Positions 8,106 through 16,296 of a stretch of DNA of 64,000 nt are shown here, piece after piece; the first letter of the stretch is position 1, and the number at the start of each line of letters is the position of its first letter. A program made the position numbers and the translations under genes. The notes under the pieces are model-generated. The model made no database searches. It was not told the DNA's origin and worked only from the letters and a program-made list of their open reading frames with translations. The stretch comes from Brachymonas wangyanguii (GTDB lineage: Bacteria > Pseudomonadota > Gammaproteobacteria > Burkholderiales > Burkholderiaceae_C). The stretch spans positions 310,001 to 374,000 of the forward strand of contig NZ_CP173677.1 in the NCBI RefSeq assembly GCF_045055315.1, read 5' to 3'.

Positions 8106-9611
8106 TTACTGGAATGCCACTTCCTGGAAGCTGCGCAGCTTGCGGCTGTGCAACTGGCCGGTGGCTCCGCTGCGCAGCAGCTCCAGTGCGCGCATGCCGA
8201 TGCGCAGGTGCTGGTCGACGCGCTGGCGGTAGAAGTGGTTGGCCATGCCGGGCAGCTTGATCTCGCCGTGCAGCGGCTTGTCGCTGACACACAGCAGCGT
8301 GCCGTAGGGCACGCGGAAACGGAAGCCGTTGGCAGCCACGGTGGCGCTTTCCATGTCGATGGCGATGGCGCGGCTCTGGCTGAACCGCTGCACCGGCGCG
8401 TTGTGGCCTTCCAGCTCCCAGTTGCGGTTGTCAGTGGTGGCCACGGTGCCGGTGCGCAGGATCGCCTTCAGGCCGTCCTCCGGCAGTTCGGTGACTTCGG
8501 CCACCGCCTGCTGCAGCGCCTGCTGGATCTCGGCCAGCGCCGGCACCGGCACCCAGGCTGGCAGGTCGTGGTCCAGCACGTGGTCCTCGCGCACATAGCC
8601 GTGCGCCAGCACGTAGTCGCCGAGCTGCTGGCTGTTGCGCAGGCCGGCGCAGTGGCCCAGCATCAGCCAGGCATGCGGGCGCAGCACCGCCACATGGTCG
8701 GTCATGGTCTTGGCATTGCTCGGGCCGACACCGATATTCACCATGGTGATGCCGCTGTGGTCCGGCCCGACCAGGTGGTAGGCCGGCATCTGCGGCAGGC
8801 GCTGCGGATGGCTGCCCTGCACGAAGCCGTCCGGTGTCGGCAGGCTGGCGTGCTGCGTGATCACGTTGCCCGGCTCGACGAAGGCGGTGTAGCCGCTGCT
8901 GTCGTCCTGCATGGCGGCATGGCCCAGGCGGATGAACTCGTCGATATAGAACTGGTAGTTGGTGAACAGCACGAAGTTCTGGAAATGCGGTGCCGCAGTG
9001 CCGCTGTAGTGGCGCAGGCGCTGCAACGAGTAGTCCACGCGCGGCGCGGTAAACAGCGACAGCGGCAGCGCCTCGCCATGACGCGGCACATGGGTGCCGT
9101 TGGCAATCGCATCGTCCATGCTGGCCAGGTCCGGCCAGTCGAAAGTGGTGTGCATGCGCGCGCGCTGCGCCTCGTCCATGCTGCCTTCCATCTGCTCGCT
9201 CGGATCCAGCGCAAAGTGCAGCGGCAGCGGCTGGCTGCTGGTGCTGATGTCCAGCGGCGCCTGGTGGTTGTCCAGCAGGTGCTGGAACTGCGTGCGGTAG
9301 TAGCTGGCAAACAGCTGTGGATCGGTCAGCGTGGTCTCGAACACGCCGGCGTGCGCGACAAAACCGTAGGCCTGGCCCTGGCCGGCGCGCGGCTGGCGTG
9401 TCGGCTGTTGCGTGCGGATGCGTATCTGCGGGTAGTAGGCGCGTACCGGCTGCGGCAGGCTGCCGTCCTGCACGAACAGGCGAAACTGCTCGCGCAGGTG
9501 CTCCACCGCCTGCCGGTAGATCAGCTGCACCTGCTGCAGGGCGGCATCGGCATCGTCAAAGGATTGCGGCGCCACGAAGGGCGGCGTCAGGGGCTGGGTG
9601 GCAGCGTTCAT
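8106..9611 (-). CDS. amn: AMP nucleosidase
   Basis: Hydrolyses AMP to adenine and ribose 5-phosphate, controlling adenylate pools. The 501 residues agree with family length. The N-terminal regulatory domain is followed by a nucleoside-phosphorylase fold with the signature region NIGVGPSNAKTMTDHVAVLRP, GHCAGLR and the nucleoside-binding stretch IAIDMESATVAANGFRFRVPYGTLLCVSD. It is the last core gene before the island, which begins within about 150 bp of its start. The homology of its fold to the island's own phosphorylase-type effector is coincidental. Confidence 0.93.
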   Translation of the reverse strand: MNAATQPLTPPFVAPQSFDDADAALQQVQLIYRQAVEHLREQFRLFVQDGSLPQPVRAYYPQIRIRTQQPTRQPRAGQGQAYGFVAHAGVFETTLTDPQLFASYYRTQFQHLLDNHQAPLDISTSSQPLPLHFALDPSEQMEGSMDEAQRARMHTTFDWPDLASMDDAIANGTHVPRHGEALPLSLFTAPRVDYSLQRLRHYSGTAAPHFQNFVLFTNYQFYIDEFIRLGHAAMQDDSSGYTAFVEPGNVITQHASLPTPDGFVQGSHPQRLPQMPAYHLVGPDHSGITMVNIGVGPSNAKTMTDHVAVLRPHAWLMLGHCAGLRNSQQLGDYVLAHGYVREDHVLDHDLPAWVPVPALAEIQQALQQAVAEVTELPEDGLKAILRTGTVATTDNRNWELEGHNAPVQRFSQSRAIAIDMESATVAANGFRFRVPYGTLLCVSDKPLHGEIKLPGMANHFYRQRVDQHLRIGMRALELLRSGATGQLHSRKLRSFQEVAFQ

Positions 9612-9693
9612 CGGGCTCTCTCGTCACGGGTGATAGGCCCATTCTATAAAAGTGGCGTGGCGGCTGCGTGTCATTGGCGGGCTGGCCACAGGC

Positions 9694-9720
9694 ACAAAAA
9701 AGGGCCTATGTCAAGCCCTT
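9694..9720 (-). terminator. Terminator-like hairpin at the left island edge
   Basis: Arms AAGGGC (9700-9705) and GCCCTT (9715-9720) form a 6-bp stem. Read on the minus strand it is followed by a run of T. It lies just below the truncated gene at 9765-9926 and may be that gene's terminator. Confidence 0.45.
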
Positions 9721-9764
9721 AGCGAAAAACGCCAAGGGGCCAAAAGCCTAAATGAGACAGGGAG

Positions 9765-9926
9765 TTAGCTCTGCTTCGAGCCGCTTTCCGAAGCTGCGGC
9801 CGTGTGGGCTAGGAGCCACATAGGAGCGTCGCGGTAGAGGGCCAAGTCGTGCTGCATCGGGCTGATCGCTAGCAGGCGCCATGCTTGTCGCTTAATCATA
9901 GTCCACTCGGACGTGGCGCTCCAGAA
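9765..9926 (-). pseudogene. 3' fragment of an unknown gene cut by the IS element
   Basis: The last 53 codons of an open frame (beginning FWSATSEWTMIKRQAW, ending ASESGSKQS) run out of the left end of the insertion sequence. The frame seems to continue into the IS only because the inverted repeat is open there. On the other side of the IS the same minus-strand frame joins to codons reading NPVCGLN, so the element may have landed inside this frame. I do not recognise the product. Confidence 0.35.
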
Positions 9927-9952
9927 TGAACCGCCCCGGGTTTCGAGGAGGC
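9927..9952. repeat. IS left terminal inverted repeat
   Basis: Begins TGAACCGCCCCGGGTTT and continues to GAGGAGGC. It pairs with the repeat at 11221-11246 with one mismatch. Confidence 0.85.
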
Positions 9953-9960
9953 TGGTTGGT

Positions 9961-10876
9961 TTAAGTGGACACCTCTGCCAAGGTGTTGCTGTCGGCAAGT
10001 TGCCTCCAGTAGTTTGCCTCAGCTTCTGCCGGCGGGATACCCCCGATCGGCGTGAGCAGTCGGACGTGGTTGAACCAGTGCACCCATTGCAGGGTCGCCA
10101 GTTCCACGGCTTCCCTGGTCTTCCAGGGGCCCCGGCGATGAATCAGTTCGGCCTTGTATAGCCCGTTGATGGTCTCGGCCAGCGCGTTGTCGTAGCTGTC
10201 GCCTTTGCTTCCCACTGATGGCTGGATACCTGCCAGGCCCAGCCGCTCGGTGTAACGGATGCTGACGTACTGGCTGCCCCTGTCGCTGTGGTGCGTCAAG
10301 GCATGCGCTGCTGGCTGGCGCTCATACAGGGCCTGTTCCAGCGCATCGAGCACAAAGTCCGTGTGCATGCTGCGGCTGACACGCCAGCCCACGATGCGCC
10401 GGGCGTACACATCCACCACGAAGGCCACGTACAGCCAGCCCTGCCAGGTGCTGACGTACGTGAAGTCCGACACCCACAGCTCGTTGGGCCGGCTGGCCTT
10501 AAACAGCCGGTTGACATGGTCCAGCGGGCACGGCACTGATGTGTCCGGCGTGGTGGTGCGCATCGTCTTGCCTCTGCGTGCCCCCTTGCAAGCCCATGGT
10601 ACGCATCAGCCGCTCGACTGTGCACCGCGCCACCCGGATGCCCTCGCGGTTCATCTGCAGCCAGACCTTGTCGGCGCCATAGACCTGCCAGTTGGCATGC
10701 CACACGCGCTGGATGTCGGCTTTCAAATGGTCGTCATGCTGGGCACGTGCGCTGCGCAGTTGCGGGTTGCGTTGCCGGGCCGCATGGCGCCAGTAACACG
10801 ACGGGGCCATCTGCAGCACCCGGCAGATGGGCTCGACCCCGTAGTCATCGCGGTGGCGGTCGATATAGGCCTTCAC
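9961..10876 (-). pseudogene. IS3-family transposase OrfB (DDE integrase), frameshifted
   Basis: Catalytic subunit of the IS transposase. The N-terminal piece (GTG at 10876, reading YIDRHRDDYGVEPICRVLQ and on to MRTMGLQG) and the C-terminal piece carrying the rve integrase core are in different frames. The C-terminal piece retains the DDE residues in WVSDFTYV, THHSDRGSQYV and SYDNALAETINGLYK. The break is at a run of five C on the plus strand (10581-10585). Removing one base restores the reading GARRGKTMR expected in this family, and the gene length of 916 bp is not a multiple of three. The copy is therefore probably inactive, unless the run is slippery or a sequencing error. Confidence 0.85.
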
Positions 10877-11196
10877 TTCCTGAGCTGGCGGTCGAGCTCC
10901 GCCTGCGCGAAAAACGCACTGGCAGTTTTGAGGATCTCATTGGCACGGCGCAGCTCCTTGACTTCGCGCTCCAGTTCCTTGATGCGTCGCGCATCCGAGG
11001 TCGTGGTACCCGCACGCAGGCCAGCGTCGATCTCGGCTCTCTTGACCCAATCGTGCAGGGTTTGCGGCACACAGCCAATCTTCGGCGCAATCGATTCGAT
11101 AGCTGCCCACAACGAAGGGTACTCGGCTCGATGCTCCTGCACCATGCGCACAGCGCGCTCGCGCACTTCCGGGGAAAACTTGTTGGACTTGTTCAT
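10873..11196 (-). CDS. IS3-family transposase OrfA (HTH)
   Basis: The 107-residue DNA-binding partner of the IS3 transposase. It has a helix-turn-helix (KFSPEVRERAVRMV, IAPKIGCVPQTLHDWVKRAE) followed by a leucine-zipper-like coiled coil (RIKELEREVKELRRANEILK). The end overlaps the OrfB start by 4 bp, the arrangement used for programmed frameshifting or coupling in this family. It seems intact. Confidence 0.9.
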   Translation of the reverse strand: MNKSNKFSPEVRERAVRMVQEHRAEYPSLWAAIESIAPKIGCVPQTLHDWVKRAEIDAGLRAGTTTSDARRIKELEREVKELRRANEILKTASAFFAQAELDRQLRK

Positions 11197-11220
11197 GGCT
11201 CCATCTTCTCAAGAGTTGGG

Positions 11221-11246
11221 GCCTCCTCCAAACCCGGGGCGGTTCA
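11221..11246. repeat. IS right terminal inverted repeat
   Basis: Reads GCCTCCTCC then AAACCCGGGGCGGTTCA. It is the reverse complement of the left end apart from one base, and defines the outer right border of the IS. Confidence 0.85.
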
Positions 11247-11715
11247 GTTCAAACCGCACACCGGATTCCTAGATTCGGAGCCCAGGCTTTCGGCTGTTCG
11301 GTGCGGTTGGCACGAGGAACCCGGTTGGCCCTGTTGCCACCGTCTTTCCTGAGTTCATCGCCCGCGACGGTCAGGAGCCCACGGACGTGGGCCGTCAAGG
11401 AGAAAAGCGGCAGGTAGGTGCGGCCCGCAGGCGCAGCCGAGGACACGGCCTGGCGCGCCTTGATGGCACGCGGCCACGGGCTACAGTCGCGAGCAAGGTG
11501 AAGGAGTCAGGAGAGACGGCTGGACATGGCAACGGCCGCCGCGATGTGCAAACCGCACGCAAGCGAAGCGCGCAGGCCCGAAGCTGGAAGCCGGGCCGTA
11601 GGCGTCAGCCGAGCGGAGCGAGGGAACGATGTAAGCCCGAAGGGGGCGAGACGCCTCAGGCGGCTCGATGCGAAGCACGACAGCGCGGCCAGGCATTGCC
11701 TGGAGACGAAAAACC
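11247..11715 (+). other. GC-rich non-coding segment A, possible structured RNA
   Basis: No credible gene: the open frames here give Arg/Gly/Ala-rich peptides without domain character. From about 11470 the plus strand is dense in hairpin-capable repeats. One block reads CGCGCAGGCCCG, then a short loop and a matching CCGGGCC, then AGGCGTCAG, and about 75 bp further GCGAAGCACG. The same blocks occur in the same order near 17644-17735 (segment B), on the other side of the CBASS genes. The segment ends just before the promoter of the regulator gene. The function is unknown. Confidence 0.45.
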
Positions 11716-11751
11716 TTGACCAATCAAAAATTTAATCCTATGATAGGATTA
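11716..11751 (+). promoter_or_regulatory. Sigma-70 promoter with -10 box inside a palindromic operator
   Basis: TTGACC (11716-11721), a 17-bp spacer and TATGAT (11739-11744) make a near-consensus promoter pointing at the small regulator gene. The arms TAATCCTA (11733-11740) and TAGGATTA (11744-11751) form a perfect 8-bp inverted repeat around TGA that covers the -10 box. A protein bound there would block RNA polymerase. A second, weaker dyad (AAATCC at 11755-11760 and GGAATT at 11767-11772) lies between the promoter and the start codon. Confidence 0.7.
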
Positions 11752-11775
11752 CTCAAATCCTGTATTGGAATTCAA

Positions 11776-12120
11776 ATGGCGACAAAATATCCATCTATAG
11801 AGACTGTTGCACTTCGATTGGCCGTACTACTGAAGCGAACAGGAAAGACCCGGGCGCGCGTTAGCGATAAGACGTTACGAATCCTCTCGGGCCGCACTAC
11901 GTTGCGGGATGCCTTCGTCATCAACATGCGTAGTGTCTTGGAAGAATATGGGGTCGTGGCTGTTCGCCTAGATCGCGGCGGATTCGCTCTGATTGCTACA
12001 TCAGCCTTGGAAGGTGCTCCCCCAGCGCTAGTCAAAAATTTGATGCCAGACTTCAAGCGACTTACAGAAGAGGAGCTTTGGAATGAACTGGAGTTACCCG
12101 ATGATGAAGTTAACGAGTAA
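11776..12120 (+). CDS. Small predicted winged-helix regulator of the CBASS operon
   Basis: A 114-residue protein from the ATG at 11776 (MATKYPSIETVALRLAVLLK). An upstream in-frame start is rejected because it would run through the promoter and operator. The centre reads as a helix-turn-helix (RVSDKTLRILSG, TLRDAFVINMRSVLEEYG) followed by a beta-wing (VVAVRLDRGGFALIATSA). The C-terminus is acidic. I do not recognise a named family; it is neither a WYL protein (CapW) nor an evident CapH/CapP pair. Its position at the head of the operon, with a palindrome over its promoter, suggests an autorepressor of the defence genes. This is inference from sequence context. Confidence 0.6.
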   Translation: MATKYPSIETVALRLAVLLKRTGKTRARVSDKTLRILSGRTTLRDAFVINMRSVLEEYGVVAVRLDRGGFALIATSALEGAPPALVKNLMPDFKRLTEEELWNELELPDDEVNE

Positions 12121-12223
12121 CACCATCATCCTTGAAGGACGCGTACCGATGACACTAGTGGCTAAAAACAAGCCTTCGTTAAACATCCCTCAGATCAATA
12201 AAAATCTGCAACAGAGCTCTTGA
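12101..12223 (+). CDS. Candidate 40-residue ORF overlapping the regulator's 3' end
   Basis: ATG at 12101 (or 12104) to TGA at 12221-12223 encodes a small basic peptide starting MMKLTSNTIILEGRVP. GGAG at 12090-12093 lies 7 nt upstream, the best ribosome site in the neighbourhood, and the frame overlaps the regulator gene by 20 nt, which would suit translational coupling. There is no recognisable domain. It could also be chance, or the tail of a frameshifted longer regulator. Confidence 0.35.
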   Translation: MMKLTSNTIILEGRVPMTLVAKNKPSLNIPQINKNLQQSS

Positions 12224-12249
12224 AATGTAAAAAACACCCCGCATATATC
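12220..12249 (+). promoter_or_regulatory. Possible internal promoter before the CBASS effector
   Basis: TTGAAA (12220-12225), an 18-bp spacer and TATATC (12244-12249) lie in the AT-rich gap before the effector gene. The match is moderate. It could give constitutive expression independent of the upstream operator. Confidence 0.35.
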
Positions 12250-12362
12250 GAAAAAATATCCATTAGCTTGGTGGTTCATACTTATCGACTACGCCAACGG
12301 GGATGAAGCAATTGGTGCGCAGAACACTATGCGCGAAGACACAGAATCAATTGGGATCACTC

Positions 12363-13898
12363 ATGACAAATTCCCTAATGCTGGCTTCAAGCCACATCCT
12401 CCTTGCTGGAAGCATCTCGAACACCACCGAGAATGAGCTCATAGACAGAGCGCACGCTTTTGTCGATACCCTTGTTGAGGAAGTCCTTAACGCTGGTGGC
12501 GGCTTCGTCATTTACGTCGCAGCCGAGCCGGTGAACGGAGATGGGAAGGCGCTGCTGTTCGACTGGACGGTTGCTAAAGCGGTAGACAGGTTAACGCCTG
12601 GCAACAGCTCTCATATCCGTCTAAAAATCGTAGCTTCGCACGAACGTCTTCAAGTCAAGGCGAATCCTGAGCAACGTAAGCTGCTCATGAGCATGGTCGC
12701 ACGAGGGGTCGCAGAACTCGTCCCGTTAGAAGAGGACGTGCTGACAGGCGGCAATGTCGGCGATGAGCAAATTGAGCATGCTACTGCGATGGTGGCTCTA
12801 GGCGGCGGAAAGGGTGTACTGGATCGCGCACGCAAGATGACCAAGAGGCTTTTGCCTGTTCTGCCGCTTGATTTGCAGTTAGGTGCAAATAGCGAGGACG
12901 GTCTGGGTGCGCTTAGTGTTCTTAAGAATTTTCAGACCAACCCACTGACCTATATGCCGAATAGTGGCAATAAGGTTGTCAAATGTCTTCCCGCCCTTTC
13001 TTTGCAAGAGCCCGTACTTGCATTGTCAGAAATCAGCGCACGTATCGTAAAAATTTTCCATGAAGAAGAGCGAGCCAGGATTGATGCTCTTCCTCCTGAT
13101 GTATTAGTGCTAACAGCTCTGGACGTGGAGTTGGCCGCCGCCAAGCAAGCTTTTGGTATTGCGGAGGATGCTGAACATACGACGACTGAGAACGGTCTTC
13201 ACGTTTGGAAAGCCCCTGTTGCCAAGCGCGGTGGAAAGACGGCTAGCTGCGCTTTAGCTTGCTTTGCGGGTGCGGGCAACGTAGATGCAGCGTCAGTAAC
13301 CACCATGCTGTTGAGTGATCTGAGACCTAGCAACGTGATGATGCTGGGCATTGCGGCTGGCCTGCGAGAAAAATGTGCGCTAGGAGAGGTAGTTCTGGCA
13401 GAACGTATCGTCGCCTATGAGGGCGCGGCACTTGTTGAAGGCGGCAAGAGTGAGACACGCCCAGAAATCACCAGGCTGACAATGCGTGTTCGCCAAGACG
13501 TTAGCTCCTATTTATCTAACAGGACGGGCCTTGAAACTCGCCTCTTGAAAAGCTACCAGGCTCTAGGTATTGAATTCCCCGAACAAGTTGATGCTGGCCC
13601 TGTCGCCAAAGGAGTTCTGCCGAAGACGGCCACGGTCGCCAGTGGTGAAAAGCTCCTTCGTGATCCAGAAAAGTTTCTAGGGATGCGAGAGATTCACGGA
13701 AAAATCGAAGTCGCTGAGATGGAAGGGGCGGGCTTATTTGCTGCATGCGCCAATTTCGGCAAACCAGTACTGATGGTGCGTGGTATTAGTGATTTCGGAG
13801 ACTCGAAAAAAGACAATAGATTTCATCTACTGGCCGCACAAGCGGCAGCCGCAGTCACCGTCGATTACATTGCAAACGGCATGACATTGCAGGACTGA
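12363..13898 (+). CDS. Predicted CBASS effector: SLOG-like sensor fused to nucleoside phosphorylase domain
   Basis: A 511-residue cytosolic protein from the ATG at 12363 (GGGA 6 nt upstream); an in-frame ATG at 12303 has a badly spaced site. Residues about 10-235 look like a SLOG/LOG Rossmannoid nucleotide-binding domain: HILLAGSIS at the first strand, then FVIYVAAEP, and ATAMVALGGGKGVLDRA. Residues about 245-511 are a purine nucleoside phosphorylase/nucleosidase domain: VLTALDVELAAAKQAF, MLGIAAGLREKCALGEVV, the EVAEMEGAGLF ribose-binding motif and RGISDFGD with the base-binding Asp. Related phosphorylase-type domains in CBASS and Detocs effectors cleave ATP. A role as a nucleotide-depleting effector triggered by the CD-NTase product fits the neighbours, but is inference. 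Confidence 0.75.
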   Translation: MTNSLMLASSHILLAGSISNTTENELIDRAHAFVDTLVEEVLNAGGGFVIYVAAEPVNGDGKALLFDWTVAKAVDRLTPGNSSHIRLKIVASHERLQVKANPEQRKLLMSMVARGVAELVPLEEDVLTGGNVGDEQIEHATAMVALGGGKGVLDRARKMTKRLLPVLPLDLQLGANSEDGLGALSVLKNFQTNPLTYMPNSGNKVVKCLPALSLQEPVLALSEISARIVKIFHEEERARIDALPPDVLVLTALDVELAAAKQAFGIAEDAEHTTTENGLHVWKAPVAKRGGKTASCALACFAGAGNVDAASVTTMLLSDLRPSNVMMLGIAAGLREKCALGEVVLAERIVAYEGAALVEGGKSETRPEITRLTMRVRQDVSSYLSNRTGLETRLLKSYQALGIEFPEQVDAGPVAKGVLPKTATVASGEKLLRDPEKFLGMREIHGKIEVAEMEGAGLFAACANFGKPVLMVRGISDFGDSKKDNRFHLLAAQAAAAVTVDYIANGMTLQD

Positions 13899-13934
13899 AA
13901 GAAGTCAATTTTTCTAATAAAAGTAGGGAAAACA

Positions 13935-14882
13935 ATGCCGTTATCAAATTCAGAGCTCGAATACTTCGATCACAATGTATTGCGCCTTCCAGGCGAAAAG
14001 CGCAAAGAGTATCACGCGCAGGTGGACAATCTTGTTGTTGAGCTAAAAAAACGCATTACCGATAAATCAAAGATAAAAGTCACAAAGGTCGTTAAGGCCG
14101 GCTCTTTTGCGAAATACACTATTCTTCGAAAGGTTGATGATTACCCTACGGATGTTGATGTTGTCTTTTATGTCACGGGAGTCGATGAAAACGGAAAATC
14201 GTACGAGAATCTGTGCAACAAGATCTATGATCTTTTGATAGAAATTTACCCCACAAAAAAAGTTGAGGACTTCGAGATTCAGCGTCGTGCAGCAAAGGTA
14301 ACTTTCGTCAAGAGCGGCCTGGAAGTAGACGTTGTACCCGTTCTTCAAGACAGTTCCAATGCTGATCACGGCTGGCAATACGATATTCAGAGCGGCGCAA
14401 AAAATCTCACTTGTGCACCGTGCCACATCCAGTTCGTTAAAACGCGAAAGGATAAGGACAAACACTTTCGGACGTTAGTCCGTCTGGCAAAGCGGTGGAG
14501 ACACTTTCACGACGTGCCAGGCCTCAAGTCTTTCCATATCGAACTGATTTTCGGCTACCTACTTGATCGAGATGGCCCCGCCGAGACCATTGAGAAACGC
14601 TTCAGAGAATTCTTGGCGTATATCGCTAGCACGAAGCTGGGGGAGCGTATCGACTTTCCAGAAAATTCTGGCAAACCAATCAGTAACTTTGACACTCCTG
14701 TAATTATTATTGACCCTGTAAGCTCAGAGAATAACGTGGCATCCCGTATTACCAAGGATGAGCAAGCGCTTATAGCCAAGGCTGCTGAATCTTCTTTGGA
14801 TACGGCGACCTATGCATCTGTCGAAAATGATAACGAAGTGTGGAAAGAGATTTTTGGTGGTCGCTTCAAGACCAAGGACTAA
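13935..14882 (+). CDS. CD-NTase (CdnC-like cyclic oligonucleotide synthase)
   Basis: CGAS/DncV-like nucleotidyltransferase that makes the second messenger of CBASS antiphage systems. The 315 residues show the nucleotidyltransferase signature GSFAKYT (about residues 56-62), the metal-binding DVDVVFYV (about 73-80) and the third acidic residue in LEVDVVPVL. The C-terminal region includes RLAKRWR, SFHIELIFGYLLD and IIDPVSSENNVA, recalling E. coli CdnC, whose usual partners are HORMA and TRIP13 proteins, the next two genes here. The product cannot be read from sequence; CdnC of E. coli makes cyclic tri-AMP. It lies 36 bp after the effector gene. Confidence 0.92.
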   Translation: MPLSNSELEYFDHNVLRLPGEKRKEYHAQVDNLVVELKKRITDKSKIKVTKVVKAGSFAKYTILRKVDDYPTDVDVVFYVTGVDENGKSYENLCNKIYDLLIEIYPTKKVEDFEIQRRAAKVTFVKSGLEVDVVPVLQDSSNADHGWQYDIQSGAKNLTCAPCHIQFVKTRKDKDKHFRTLVRLAKRWRHFHDVPGLKSFHIELIFGYLLDRDGPAETIEKRFREFLAYIASTKLGERIDFPENSGKPISNFDTPVIIIDPVSSENNVASRITKDEQALIAKAAESSLDTATYASVENDNEVWKEIFGGRFKTKD

Positions 14883-14887
14883 AAAGA

Positions 14888-15376
14888 ATGAGCACCTATT
14901 CGAGTACTAATAGTTATACAGTTGCAGATGTTGAAAAAGTCATGCGCAGCGTCAAAGCCGACTTGATCATTATTGCGACCACCACCAAGGCTATGACCGA
15001 GGATGAGGCGACAAACTACGCTCATGACATAGAACTGTTGGCGAAGAAGGATTATCTCAAATACGCCGACGTAACGCTCATGAATGGCACTTCCGAGGTG
15101 CGCGCTATCAAATATGAGTTTCAAAACGAGGGGGCGACGGGAACGGAGCGGCCTGGTGGCGTAACATGGCCTCTGACGCCAAAAGACAAAGGTGGGTGGA
15201 TTCGAATTCATCTACGCTATACCGATTCATCATCCGCAGAGAAACGTGCTGATCTCCCCCTAAAGATTTCATGGGTACCTTCGTCTACGGACACCAGTCA
15301 CAAAGACCTAACCTCTTCTGCAGGGCGCGGATACAGCAGCAACGGCTTTGGCACCAATAGGAAGGACTTTTCATGA
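14888..15376 (+). CDS. Bacterial HORMA-domain protein (CBASS activator)
   Basis: A 162-residue protein starting at the ATG at 14888 (MSTYSSTNSYTVADVEKVM), 5 bp after the CD-NTase stop. The pattern TNSYTVADVEKVMRSVKADLIIIA followed by MTEDEATNYAHDIELLAKKDYLKYADVTLM matches the bacterial HORMA family 1 layout. Such proteins sense a phage-derived peptide, close around it and then bind and activate the CD-NTase. The flexible C-terminal tail (GRGYSSNGFGTNRKDF) could act as safety belt or closure peptide. Assignment rests on this pattern plus position between a CdnC-like enzyme and a TRIP13-like ATPase. It overlaps the next gene by 4 bp. Confidence 0.8.
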   Translation: MSTYSSTNSYTVADVEKVMRSVKADLIIIATTTKAMTEDEATNYAHDIELLAKKDYLKYADVTLMNGTSEVRAIKYEFQNEGATGTERPGGVTWPLTPKDKGGWIRIHLRYTDSSSAEKRADLPLKISWVPSSTDTSHKDLTSSAGRGYSSNGFGTNRKDFS

Positions 15377-16269
15377 GCAACTCATCTGTATTCGAAGTAA
15401 AAACAAACCTTCCGACGACACAGCTTGATATTCAGGCTCAGAAACTATTGGGCTTTGAAGGGCGTTACCAACGCGTACAAAAGCGCCTCCAGCTAATTTT
15501 GCAATCCAATGAACTTGAGCGCTGGAGTCAAAAGCATCATAAAAAGAAGCTCGCAGTCATTGAACTATTGAATGACCAGTATCCATTAGCCATTTTCCAT
15601 GGCGATGTAGGAACAGGGAAAACTGCAAATGCAGAGGCGATTGCAAATCGTCTTGCTCGCGACGCTAAAATTGAAGACGCAATTCTTTTCAAGCTGAGCA
15701 ACAAAGTTCGCGGAACCGGCAAGGTGGGTGAAATGGGAACGCTCATCACCCAAGCATTTGAAGATATTTCCAGATCTATCGGGCCGGGAAAGGGCCGAGC
15801 CTTCCTGATTATTGACGAGGGTGACTCTTTAGGGGCATCCCGCAGCCAAGATCATAGCCACCATGAAGATAAGGTCGGCGTGAACACATTGATTCAATCT
15901 ATAGACAGTATGCGGAAGCATGGCGGGCGTATCTTCGCCATTCTTTGCACAAACCGATTGGCAGCTCTTGATGCAGCAGTCATTCGACGTGCGTCGATTG
16001 TTGAGGAGTTCACACGCCCCACTGATGAAGAGCGAAATGAACTATTCACAAACGATTTGGGAGACATGGGTTTTTCGGCAACCGAAATCAAGAAGCTGGT
16101 AGAAGCGACATCTGCAACAAAAACCAAGCCGGCTTGGACTTATTCAGACATTCGTACGCGCTTATATCCGGCGGCTGTGTCCTTAGCGTTTCCGAATTCT
16201 CCACTCAAGGCCGAACACTTTCATCAGGCTGTTGCGGAATTGGAGCCATCTCCTGTTATGGCTGGCTGA
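15373..16269 (+). CDS. TRIP13/Pch2-like AAA+ ATPase (Cap6-type)
   Basis: A 298-residue AAA+ ATPase with Walker A GDVGTGKTANAEA (about residues 77-89), Walker B FLIIDEGDS (about 143-151), sensor-1 ILCTNR and the arginine-rich AAVIRRA segment. In type III CBASS this protein opens the HORMA-CD-NTase complex to reset or restrain signalling, by analogy with eukaryotic TRIP13 acting on HORMA proteins. The 4-bp overlap (ATGA) with the HORMA gene indicates coupled translation and a shared complex. Confidence 0.88.
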   Translation: MSNSSVFEVKTNLPTTQLDIQAQKLLGFEGRYQRVQKRLQLILQSNELERWSQKHHKKKLAVIELLNDQYPLAIFHGDVGTGKTANAEAIANRLARDAKIEDAILFKLSNKVRGTGKVGEMGTLITQAFEDISRSIGPGKGRAFLIIDEGDSLGASRSQDHSHHEDKVGVNTLIQSIDSMRKHGGRIFAILCTNRLAALDAAVIRRASIVEEFTRPTDEERNELFTNDLGDMGFSATEIKKLVEATSATKTKPAWTYSDIRTRLYPAAVSLAFPNSPLKAEHFHQAVAELEPSPVMAG

Positions 16270-16296
16270 GTCAAAACCTAATACCGGAGCGAGAAA

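Larger units (their letters stand above)
9927..11246 (-). mobile_element. IS3-family insertion sequence, damaged
   Basis: A 1320-bp element bounded by 26-bp terminal inverted repeats (9927-9952 and 11221-11246) that begin TGAACCGCCCCGGG and differ at one base. It holds the usual orfA-orfB pair of IS3 elements, both on the minus strand. OrfB is frameshifted. The three bases flanking the ends (GAA on the left, GTT on the right) are not a direct repeat, so no target duplication is visible. Either one flank was rearranged later, or the copy arose or moved by recombination. It marks the left end of the defence island. Confidence 0.88.

Noticed and set aside
11387..11735. Arg-rich open frames in the GC-rich segment before the CBASS regulator
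   Set aside because: Composition is that of repeated hairpin DNA, no start site of note, and the frames run into the promoter.
11668..11775. N-terminal extension of the CBASS regulator
   Set aside because: It would be translated from DNA that contains the gene's own -35, -10 and operator.
12303..12362. Upstream ATG as start of the CBASS effector
   Set aside because: The G-rich stretch abuts the ATG with no spacer; the ATG at 12363 has GGGA at 6 nt and begins just before the first predicted strand.
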